In this document: positions 16,890 through 25,330 of the stretch, piece after piece
Layout: each line of letters starts with the position of its first letter
Numbering within the stretch: the stretch's first letter is position 1
DNA from: Paramicrosporidium saccamoebae
Taxonomy: Eukaryota > Rozellomycota
Length of the DNA: 27,168 nucleotides
NCBI GenBank assembly: GCA_002794465.1
Contig: MTSL01000151.1
Span: 1 to 27,168, forward strand
Reading direction: 5' to 3'
Notes under the pieces: model-generated
Databases searched by the model: none
Seen by the model: the letters and a program-made list of their open reading frames with translations, nothing else
Told to the model about the DNA's origin: nothing
Made by a program: the position numbers and the translations under genes

Positions 16890-17739
16890 TAATAAAATCA
16901 CGAGCATGAACAGAAAGAGCAGAAGCAATTTGTTTGATTCGTTGCGAACGGTAGACTTTTGTAGGTGCTGATTGCCGCGGTGCAAAAAACGCTGGGTCCT
17001 TGCCAGGTTGTAATCAATTCGATCCAGCAGACTGCCCTGTTCAATTGTCACTGTCTGCATGGACCGCAGCAATTCCACGACTTGGGCCATTGATTCCGAA
17101 ATGTCCTGTAGTTCCCCATCCCGATTGACACGTTCGAGAAGTTTTTGTGATTCCAACGTGCTTGCAAACTCGGTGGGCGGACTGCTAAACTTTCGGATGG
17201 AGGTTTGCGGCGAGTGAGCCACCCGACGCTGATTGTACTCTGATTGAACGTGTCGCAGATATTCGGCATGTTGGCCCAACTTGGCCAGTCTTGCGAGTCG
17301 GACATTTTGTCTCATCAGTCTGATCTCTACACAGGCATTGGGGGTGGCCAGTTGGTCTACTTTAGCTTGTGCTGTCCCGAACATCTAAATCTTCAGTCTC
17401 CCAAACGCCGCTACTCCTGATATTTGCTGCAGTAGATGCTCAATAATTGTGCACTCTTGCTCGCCCTTCCAGCTGATCTGTCTATTTCGATCATACTCTG
17501 CCTTTAGTCGCGTCACTAGCCATCAGTGCCATCTACTGTTTACCTGCATTGTGGATATCTGAAATGAGCCGTTCCACTGACATTTTTCTCTGTAGCCATT
17601 CTCGCATCTCCAGCGACGGCGGCTCCTTAAATGTCCGCAACTCAATTACCGTGTCACCTCGGTCCCCATCGCACCGTGTCGTCTGCAATGAATTCCGAAA
17701 CTTTTCAAAGAGCGCTGTCCTATTTCTCGTCACCGACAT
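16860..17739 (-). CDS. STX16: Syntaxin-16/Tlg2-type Qa-SNARE, three exons
   Basis: Exons are 17739-17544, 17515-17415 and 17384-16860, 273 residues (human about 325); introns are 28 nt (17516-17543) and 30 nt (17385-17414). The start MSVTRNRTALFEKFRNSL resembles the Tlg2/STX16 N-peptide (RTNLF...), which binds the Sec1/Munc18 protein Vps45. A reduced Habc region follows, then the SNARE motif with VTIEQGSLLDRIDYNLARTQ (zero-layer Gln in IEQG) and a C-terminal anchor LLLLFLFMLVILLLMAVIW. EQG-x-LDRIDYN is typical of this family. It acts at the trans-Golgi and endosome for retrograde fusion. The third exon alone would lack the N-peptide; both introns are needed for a complete protein. Confidence 0.9.
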
Positions 17740-18001
17740 TCCATATTTCCTATTTGGGCACGAACAAATAAAGTTGTAAAGAAGTTTGTAGTGACTGAGG
17801 GGTGGGATCCATGTGGCTGAAGGGGTAAGATCGTGTGACTGAGGATGTGTAGCTGATGTGGGAGTTGTAATGAGGGATGAGGAATAAATAATCCTATTAC
17901 ATAATCTACCCTTTCACAATAGACCCTTTATTGAGGTGTTGGGTCCTGTTCATATACTCCTCCGCCATGCCCCCTGCTATACTTATCCCTGTACTCGTTC
18001 G

Positions 18002-20395
18002 TCACTTCTCATCAAAGCCCTCGCTGCATTCAATGGCCATTGTTAGACGACTGAGAAGATCTTCATAGGAGCTGTAGGAGGGGAGATCGATGCGGTTGAA
18101 ACAGGTATGGCTACGAGGAAACATTTCTGTATCATCCAGCCTCTCGATTGTAAATTTACGCGGTCCGTCGCTCCCTTGGAGGTCCTTGAAACCGTTTAGT
18201 GGGATCCGTGATGTTCCTGTGGCAAATTGGAGCAATTGGGCCCGTTTCACATTATCAAACTCTTCCTCAACAATCTTCCAAAACCAGACAATGGCCTGGT
18301 CAGAGGTTGTGTAGCGGCGATAAAGAGTATTGGTCTTCCAATCCTTGACATCTATTTCGCTTATACCGCAAAAGAGAAACTCGAGCTCGTGATCATTGAA
18401 AACGCACAGAATCTCTCGAGGAATAATTTCAAAAAGCCCCTTTTTGATGGCCCCAATTTGCTCCTGGACCCGCGAGACTGCTCTCCACTGCACAATCAGC
18501 TCAATATAGTGGTGCTTGTTCTCGTTTGTGACATCAATATTTCTTCCGTTAGCAATCAAGTCGTTGACCTCTATTATTCCAAACATTTCGTCATCAGCGC
18601 TGAACGTTGTGCCCAAGTCGGTACAGTCATTCTCCTGCATCCAAACTAGGCCCTTGTAGACATCGGCGTCAATACTTTCCATATCCTCCAGAGTGACGGG
18701 AATATCCAGCAACATTTTGTAAAAGGCCGTGACAAAGTAAGCATCCAGATATTTCCGCTGGTAAATGGCCGTCCCAATGACTCTTCCAATGAAATAGAAA
18801 TAATGCAAATGTTCCGGGTTGATCGCCGAGTGGGGGTTGATTTGGAGTGTGTAGTTTGTGTGGGACGAGTATTGGAACAGCCCGTAGATGGGATTGAAAA
18901 TTTCGTGGGACAGCAAGAAGAAGAATTCACTAGTAATCAAGACTAACGGAATAGGAACTTACCGAGAGACACCGCCGTAATCGAGTCCAGGCTCATTGGC
19001 AAACTCGATGGAAAGCTTCTTTGCCATATCACCAGGTCGATGAGACATGAATTGTGCAAAGGCATCGTGGAACATGTTGTTTCTGGCAACCACAAGTTTA
19101 GTCTCACCCTCCATGATGCGCAATTGCGGGTGCAATCGAAACTCACGCAGCTTCTTTTGGAAATCAACCTTATATTTGGGCGCATCTTCGCCTGCACTGC
19201 TAGGCACACGCGGATCGTCCCAAGTGGACGTCTTTGCCCCGTGGTCCAGATAATACGGCCTGCCATCGGGACTGATCCGCATTTCCCAGCCAGCAGGAAG
19301 CGAACCGAGGGAGGGGACTGTTCCCTGATAAATTCGCTCCACATCAGACGGCTGTACCACTTGGTATCGCTGAATCTGATTCGGATGTGTCCATGTGGTT
19401 CGCTGAGTATTATGATCAATGTAGTAGAATTGGCCATTTGGAGCCATCCTCCTTTCCCATCCTGCCGGCAGATCCAAAGGCTGGGCTGGAGATGCCTCTG
19501 CTCGCTGTTCAAACATTCTCCGCTGCGTGTCGATGGCATCGGATTGTCTCCTCTCCATGTCAACGGCCGATACGGGATTCTGCGGCCTCTGCCACGAGGT
19601 TGTCCTTGTGTTGTGATCCACATAGAATGGTCGTCCAGTGCTGTCAAATTGTCGTGTCCATCCGAGAGGAAGGGGTCCGGCTTCATCAAATGCAACCTGT
19701 TGCTGACTCTGATCAAGCTTGTTCTGAACCATGCTACTAAGGTCATTCTGCTGCGGTTGTTGTGCTGGGTAGTTGGACGTGTTAGTAGGCTGACTGGGAC
19801 CGGCTTGCATTCCCATCATCAATGGTCTTGCTCCTCCAATGGCATATGGTGCGCCAACAACTGGTGCTGGCGGTCCCGTCAGGACTCTTCGACCCGCCAT
19901 GTCTGTGGTCAGTGAAACCATCAGCGTTCCCTTCACCGTCTCCCTTGAACTACTCGGCCTCAAGTCAAATTTCAACGTGTTGGTGCCAATCGTGTGAATA
20001 TTAATGACGGAACTGACAAGGATGTTTACAACTCCCAGGAAACCCTGCGACGGCTCCTTGAACTGCTTCTGGTCGAATACTTGGATTACAATGACACTAC
20101 TTTCATGCACACACCTACGATCGTAATCACCCTATGTCAGGGTACAGGTTAAATGGAATTCCCCAGTATGGGTCCAAGGTGCTCTTTACCACCGGCGAAG
20201 TGTGCGTCTGCTCTCCGTCAACAGTCACCACAACAAATGGGTCCGGACTCTCTACAAAATTTGTCAAACGGTGGCGACAAAGATACTGAACACTCTCTTC
20301 TTCAGCAAGTTCTCAGCCTTTACAACTGCAAGTTAAGCCATGCCCCATCAGTTACCAGTTAATCGAAGATTGTACCCTCTCTCCCCACTACGCAT
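18002..20395 (-). CDS. RSP5: Rsp5/NEDD4-family HECT ubiquitin ligase (C2-WW3-HECT), five exons
   Basis: Exons are 20395-20356, 20325-20287, 20251-20146, 20114-18963 and 18929-18002, giving 754 residues (yeast Rsp5 809); introns are 30, 35, 31 and 33 nt. The C2 domain is rebuilt from the first four exons: [18 protein letters not shown], then [25 protein letters not shown] and [11 protein letters not shown] with GFLGVVN. WW domains lie near residues 209-239, 277-306 and 334-364 ([54 protein letters not shown]). The HECT domain starts [12 protein letters not shown]; the catalytic Cys is residue 722 in [13 protein letters not shown]. It ubiquitinates membrane cargo and adaptors for endosomal sorting. 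A Gln/Pro-rich linker sits between C2 and WW1. The 20395 ATG is the first in frame. Confidence 0.93.
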
Positions 20396-20518
20396 AAGTG
20401 CCCATATACCTGACGATACGAAGACTGCGGCACCGAAGCAGACATGGAAGTAAACACTGTACTGACACGCTAGTCAACCCGCTGAAATTACGCAAATAAA
20501 ATAAGGTATTTAATCTTT

Positions 20519-21084
20519 TCATGCATCCTGGCGGACTTGCTGAAGAGACTTTGTAGTTGACTCACGAAGCCGAGCGTCAATGGCGGCGGCAGATTCAAAG
20601 AAAGAGTCCACCAGGGAGTGGAACTGGTCGTCGTACGTCTCAATGGATTTGATGATCCCGCGCATCTCATTCTTCAGTTCTCGGTAGCGCGTCTTGAATG
20701 TCTGCACTTGCTCTCGTCGTTTATCATGCATTTTTTGAAGGTCGGTTCTTAATGTATCAAACTCCCTTTGCCTAAATAATAAGGAAATCTAAAGAGGACT
20801 ACATTTGGGATTCGTAGTTGGTGATGTGCTGCTGGATGCTGCCGATGGCGCCATTGACAGTCTTTTGCATCAGCTCTTCCGTATGCTTCTGCTGCTCCTT
20901 GGTCTTTTTCTTGAATCGGTCTAGCGGGATTAGGGGACAGACTATGTTTACCATGGATGGCACCAATAATCTTTTCCAGTTCTTCCCCCGACGTTGCAGG
21001 ATCTGTTCCACTGGAGGAGACAGTTGTGGGCCCTTTTTTCCCCTTTCCAGCCGGCAATGGATCGCTCTTGCGCTTCCTACTCAT
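20519..21084 (-). CDS. Coiled-coil nuclear protein of unknown function, three exons
   Basis: Exons are 21084-20952, 20920-20803 and 20771-20519; both introns are 31 nt (20921-20951, ending CCCTAATCCCGCTAG, and 20772-20802). The 167-residue product starts MSRKRKSDPLPAGKGKKGP, a likely nuclear signal, then is nearly all helix: FKKKTKEQQKHTEELMQKTV, NYESQMQREFDTLRTDLQKM, QTFKTRYRELKNEMRGIIKS. Size, basic N-terminus and Gln/Glu-rich helices resemble Cor1/SYCP3-type chromosome-axis proteins, but I cannot align it with confidence. An in-frame ATG at 21138 would add 18 residues (MVLTEASLL...). It is divergent from PCF11 with 99 bp between starts. Confidence 0.6.
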
Positions 21085-21183
21085 GCGCCCCCGGGCATGA
21101 CCCGACTTGGAAAGTAAGCTTGCTTCCGTCAATACCATTGGTCCACTGCCGCATAAACCCCTGAATAGTAACTGGCCGGTTGG

Positions 21184-22800
21184 ATGACGCGGTGGCCAGA
21201 ATGGACTAGTCCCAGCGACGAGTATCGACACGCACTGCGCGATTTGACTTTTAACTCGAAGCCAATTATAAACAATCTGACCATGTTCGCCCAGGAGCTC
21301 TCCTCAGCGGCGCCGGCTGTGGCCCGAGTCATTACTGACCACCTCGTTTCGGTAAGTTTTCCCACCAAAGCATGAGTTTGTAGTGTCATGCGGAATTAAA
21401 GTTGCCAACATTGTACCTCATAGATTCAATTTGCAAAAACATTGGCGAGCCTTATATTGGTGTGTTCTCAGCCTTATTACCTACAGCCGTGCCCACAACG
21501 TTCCGACAGCTCCGAGACGAACGTACCAGGACCGACTTTGGGCGAACTATGGAGACGTGGTGGGGCACATTCCCCGAGGAAATTGTGCGAGAAATGCAGG
21601 GACGCACTTTTGGCGACCAATCCTCATTGGAGAGACGGAGAAACCCCGAGGTAATCTCGGATGAACCGTCTGTCTCATCGGGGAGACGGAGACATCCCGA
21701 TACGGTTTTGGACGGGCCGCCCGTCTCGTTAGGGAGACGGAGACACCCCGAGATGGCTTTGGACGGACCGCCCGTCTCACTGGGGCGACGGAGACATCCC
21801 GAGATGGCTTTGGATGAGCCACCCGTCCACCGTAACCCACGACCAACCCCTTCATATTTGCCACCCGGTGTCATTAGGTTACTAGAGGACCTTCGTACGG
21901 CGATGGCTGTACCACCGGAACGGTATAATGAAAAACGTGTTGCAGAGATTATGTATCATGTATTGTGACTCGTTTAGATGGTGATAATCTCTGTAGTTGG
22001 AATATTCTGTCCCTGACAAGGGCTTATTTAGGGCTGTCGATGAACGGGCCCGAATACCTGATAAAAGACCGCTTTTGCAATTGATAGATTCACTTATTGG
22101 GCCATTGCAACCACATCGCTCCTATCCGCCAGTCAAGTCGCCAACCCTGCCGCATCCACCACATGTTGCCCAACTCCCAGATGTATCGCCGCTGTTGGCA
22201 TCGCTGTCATCACTTCCGCTTGATTTTGCTCTGCCCAAGTCAACCTTGGTTCGACCTGTGTATGAAGACATTGTCAAGTATTGCTCCCGTGTGCTATGTG
22301 TGCTATAATTTGTAGATCCAAGCCCGGTGCTCACGAGGCCATTTATGGAGCTTTGTCGCGTCAATGTACAAATTGCGGTCTTCGCTTTCCTGATACTGAT
22401 GTTGGCCGCGCCAACCTGCAGTCTCACCTTGATGCCCACTTTCGCCGCAATATTCGTCTCAAGGATAAGGCCAAAAAGGTCCTTGCCCGTCTTTGGCTTC
22501 CCACCGAGCAAGATTGGATCCAGAACGTAGAAGCCGCGGCCGATCAACCGGCAATGCTATTTGCAACAGGAGGAAAGACAGAGCCAGTTGTGGAGGTCGG
22601 GCCGGCGGCAAGAGTTGCAGCCGGTGCGGACCATTCAGATCGAGTGTGCAGTATTTGTCAGGAAAAGATTACCATTGTCTGGGATGACGAGGCCGACGAA
22701 TGGATGTATAATGATGCCATTAAAGATGCTGACGGAGAGGTAAGGGTTGAGTCAAGGTTCTTATTTTTAGTTTCTCCACGCTTCGTGTGCGGGCAAGTAA
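21184..22800 (+). CDS. PCF11: Pcf11-type mRNA 3'-end processing factor, five exons
   Basis: Exons are 21184-21351, 21384-21959, 21997-22277, 22316-22739 and 22771-22800, 492 residues; introns are 32, 37, 38 and 31 nt. The N-terminal CID (binds the RNA polymerase II tail) reads EYRHALRDLTFNSKPIINNL and, after splicing, ELKLPTLYLIDSICKNIGEP. A 17-residue repeat region spans about 140-207. The C-terminal zinc fingers read CTNCGLRFPDTDVGRANLQS plus HLDAHF, and CSICQEKITIVWDDEADEWM. The last 30-nt exon supplies FLHASC, the expected His/Cys ligands of finger 2. Pcf11 is part of CFIA and directs cleavage, polyadenylation and termination. The second intron (21960-21996) could use a slightly different donor; the others are firm. 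Confidence 0.9.
21633..21836 (+). repeat. Four in-frame 51-bp repeats inside PCF11
   Basis: Four 17-residue units begin RRRNPEVISDEPSVSSG, RRRHPDTVLDGPPVSLG, RRRHPEMALDGPPVSLG and RRRHPEMALDEPPVHRN. The two middle units are nearly identical at DNA level, so the expansion is recent. They follow the CID, in the linker of PCF11. Confidence 0.9.
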
Positions 22801-22894
22801 GTAATTATGAGAGAGCTAGCATAATGGATCAAACCCCTCAATAAGGAAGGGTCTTTACTAGACCTCACTTTATTTAATAAATCATACATTTTTG

Positions 22895-23046
22895 TAGTAA
22901 AGCTCTTAGTAAACAGGATCCACTTGCGATTGTGGGATTGCTATCTGGGTCGGCCTGACTGATAACAAACGGATACTGTTTAACAGGAGCCACATGCTTA
23001 AGAGGGCTAATTCGCTCATCAAAGGACCCTTTACTAGAATCCCTGT
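22895..23046 (+). repeat. Diverged dispersed element, copy X (upstream of the kinase gene)
   Basis: It shares ordered blocks with 24988-25160: TArTAAAG, CTCT, ACAGGATCC, then GAGyCrCATrCTT and AATTCGCTCA, and a final AGG..C..ACTA segment. Between them lies GGGATTGCTATCTGGG (22934-22949), which is present in copy Y in the reverse orientation. An ATG-started frame (22994-23305) begins inside this element; I do not treat it as a gene. The rest of 22801-23313 shows no other feature. Confidence 0.5.
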
Positions 23047-23313
23047 TCTGCGCGCATACCATCCCACAGAAACGTACCTTTATAGGCTTTCGGATCAGAT
23101 GGCAAAAGATTTCCAAAAGGTAAGATCTTTTCTTCCAATTGGTCAGCTTCAGTCTCCTCTAAATGGCCAGGCAGCGGCAAAGTTCCTTGCCAATCATTCC
23201 ATTACTTTACGTAACCACGGTAGATATAATATACAAATTGCATTTTTGTTGTGCATGTCGGCCGGTGAAAGTGATGCTTGGTCGATTATTCTGTATCGGG
23301 AGTAAAGTTCTTA

Positions 23314-24774
23314 ATGTCTAGGCGACAGAATGAGGACCAGAAAGTGGTGCTGTATAACGAAAGCCAAAAGCGAGTGATAGTCCAATCCGACGATGATCGC
23401 AAAGTATCCTCTCCCCGCACTATCCACAACATCTGTACCCTCTGTAAACAGCCTCTGGACACTGCCACTCCTTTCATTGACCGTGACTACTTTCGCCTCC
23501 TCCACACCACCCATCGTTCCTCTGCTGACTTTTCCTCAATCCGAAATATCCCGCATGGCGCCTTCAACCAAGGTTACTACAGTCGTTTCTTCCGAGAGGG
23601 GCGCCGACTGGGTCGGGGCGCGAGGGGGGCAGTTTTTCTAGTCCAGCATTACATGGAGGATGAAATGTTGGGGGAGTATGCATTGAAAAAGGTGCCGGTG
23701 GGGGATGATTCCGGATGGCTGGGGAATATGCTCAAGGAGGTACATATTATGGAGTCGTTGAGACATGAGAACATTGTTTCCTACAAACATACCTGGTTGG
23801 AGATCCACAAGGTAACCCCATTTGGTCCGCCGGTGCCGTGTTTATTGATTTTGATGGAATACGCCAATGCGGGAAATTTGGAGGACTATGTGACGGCAGA
23901 GGTTATTGACGTGGATTATCCAAAAAGCAGACAGCAGACTCAAATGCTTCCCATCGATGACGTACTGTCCCTTTTTTCAGGGATCTGCAAGGGCCTGGAG
24001 CACTTGCACAGGTTTGGTATTGTCCACCGAGACTTGAAGCCGTCAAACATCCTCTTGAATTATCCTGCTGATCAGGTCATCCGGCCAAATGTTCTCATTT
24101 CTGATTTTGGCGAATGCAACATGGTGGAAGAGAGTCGACAAAATAGGACTGGTGCCACAGGGACGATAGAGTTTTGCGCTCCAGAGCTGTTCATAATGAG
24201 CGGGGGAAATTACTCGGTTAAGCACACTACAATGACTGACGTTTGGTCGCTTGGTATGATTTTGTACTATTTGCTATTTGGCGGCAGTCTCCCGTTTGAC
24301 AGCATTGATGATGTTGATAGACTCCGCAGAGATTTACTGGCCATGAAGACGGTTAGCATACCTCGGACGAGAACTGATATTCCTTCCAGGCTGAGCCGGC
24401 TACTTAGATTGCTGCTTGATTTGGAACCCGAAGAACGCCCGTCCGCAGCCGAGGCTGCCTCGATGGTAGAGAATATAATGCTGGAAATGAAAGGCTCCAA
24501 GGCAGCCACTCCAAAATTGATTTCTCCTCTGCAGCTGCAAGGTACGGTTGCTCCGACTCTGTTAAGACGGAATCGCAGATTCTTGCCTTGGGTGATTAAT
24601 GGATCATTATGGATTTTGCTGTATGCTACGTGCTACCCACAATCTATTTCTTGGAAAGTAATGGTCAGTCTTCTTTTCGCAACTTTGAGACTCAATATTT
24701 GGCTAATTTTGTGCCTTCAATGCTTGTCGTTCGGGGCTGTAGTCCTCTTTTCCGGAAGCGCCTGTGCCTGCTAG
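23314..24774 (+). CDS. IKS1: Iks1-type serine/threonine protein kinase with C-terminal membrane segments
   Basis: Single exon, 486 residues from the ATG at 23314. The N-terminal part has a CxxC (NICTLCKQPLD) and GYYSRFFREGRRLGRGARGA, where FF.E.R.LGRG..G is typical of the fungal Iks1 family. Kinase motifs in order: Gly loop GRGARGAVF near 101, lysine in YALKKVPVGD, HRDLKPSN near 237, DFGE near 264 and GTIEFCAPE. WLGNMLKEVHIMESLRHENI followed by VSYKHTWLE matches Iks1 closely. Two hydrophobic segments follow about residue 430 (WVINGSLWILLYATCYP and SLLFATLRLNIWLILCL), so the kinase is probably membrane-anchored. All catalytic residues are present. The cellular role of this family is poorly defined. 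It is flanked on both sides by copies of a dispersed element. Confidence 0.85.
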   Translation: MSRRQNEDQKVVLYNESQKRVIVQSDDDRKVSSPRTIHNICTLCKQPLDTATPFIDRDYFRLLHTTHRSSADFSSIRNIPHGAFNQGYYSRFFREGRRLGRGARGAVFLVQHYMEDEMLGEYALKKVPVGDDSGWLGNMLKEVHIMESLRHENIVSYKHTWLEIHKVTPFGPPVPCLLILMEYANAGNLEDYVTAEVIDVDYPKSRQQTQMLPIDDVLSLFSGICKGLEHLHRFGIVHRDLKPSNILLNYPADQVIRPNVLISDFGECNMVEESRQNRTGATGTIEFCAPELFIMSGGNYSVKHTTMTDVWSLGMILYYLLFGGSLPFDSIDDVDRLRRDLLAMKTVSIPRTRTDIPSRLSRLLRLLLDLEPEERPSAAEAASMVENIMLEMKGSKAATPKLISPLQLQGTVAPTLLRRNRRFLPWVINGSLWILLYATCYPQSISWKVMVSLLFATLRLNIWLILCLQCLSFGAVVLFSGSACAC

Positions 24775-24987
24775 ATGCGGGGGAGGGACTTTTATTCATC
24801 TTATCATGCCGTTATTGGGAGGAACAGTCGACAAATCTCTCTGTAAATGGTCAACCCTGTGAAATGTTATACCTACGGATCAGGGATCCCAATCAAGAGT
24901 CTGATAAGCGTTATCCGCTTATAATGAACAATTATGATAGCTCCCATAACCCGGTGTGGTGGGGATGGCAGACTATAAAAACGTCCT

Positions 24988-25160
24988 TAATAAAGACACT
25001 CTCTTGCTAATCAACAGGATCCGCGTATCATTGGTGAACCCGGCCCAGATAGCGATCCCGCAGGTCATTTCAATCATATTAAGGGCGGCTGCTTATAAAA
25101 AGAGTCGCATACTTGAATAAGCAATTCGCTCAGTAACAGGGTCACTACGTGAACCTCACA
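24988..25160 (+). repeat. Diverged dispersed element, copy Y (downstream of the kinase gene)
   Basis: This is the partner of 22895-23046. It contains TAATAAAG, ACAGGATCC, the core CCCAGATAGCGATCCC (25044-25059; the reverse complement of the X core at 15 of 16 positions), GAGTCGCATACTT and AATTCGCTCA. It lies in the 556-bp gap between the kinase and the secreted-protein gene. Confidence 0.5.
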
Positions 25161-25175
25161 AACCATACTCTTTCT

Positions 25176-25303
25176 GAATGATCGGTCTACTCTCCTTTGA
25201 GCGATTGGCCCACTTTTTGACCAATGAATTCGCCGCTCCTTGGATCATTGGTCCACTCTCCTCTGGGTAATTGGACACTTAAAGATCTGCTTTTCCTGAT
25301 TGG
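25176..25303. promoter_or_regulatory. Cluster of five CCAAT/ATTGG boxes upstream of the secreted-protein gene
   Basis: ATTGG or CCAAT occurs at 25204-25208, 25221-25225, 25247-25251, 25270-25274 and 25299-25303, within 130 bp of the start codon at 25331. Part of the cluster is an imperfect tandem duplication: GATCGGTCTACTCTCCT and GATCATTGGTCCACTCTCCT share the same following ATTGG. In fungi CCAAT is bound by the Hap/NF-Y complex; activity here is inferred. Confidence 0.5.
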
Positions 25304-25330
25304 TTTCGACGCAGTTGCATATAGCCCACA

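Noticed and set aside
20381-20394. CCCCACTACGCAT resembling the core of the dispersed repeat at 4027 and 6528
   Set aside because: It is the reverse complement of the first codons of RSP5, and the match does not extend beyond about 12 bases.
21452-21874. Two long - strand frames across the PCF11 repeat region
   Set aside because: In-frame 51-bp repeats keep several frames open; the + strand gives a CID and zinc-finger protein, and the - strand frames show only the repeat.
22994-23305. 103-residue + strand ORF before the kinase gene
   Set aside because: It begins within the dispersed element X, has no recognisable domain, and its only support is an ATG. It may be chance, though an RNA test would be decisive.
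24609-25010. 133-residue ORF overlapping the 3' end of the kinase in another frame
   Set aside because: The kinase frame encodes the hydrophobic tail expected for this family; the second frame has no domain and runs into repeat Y.
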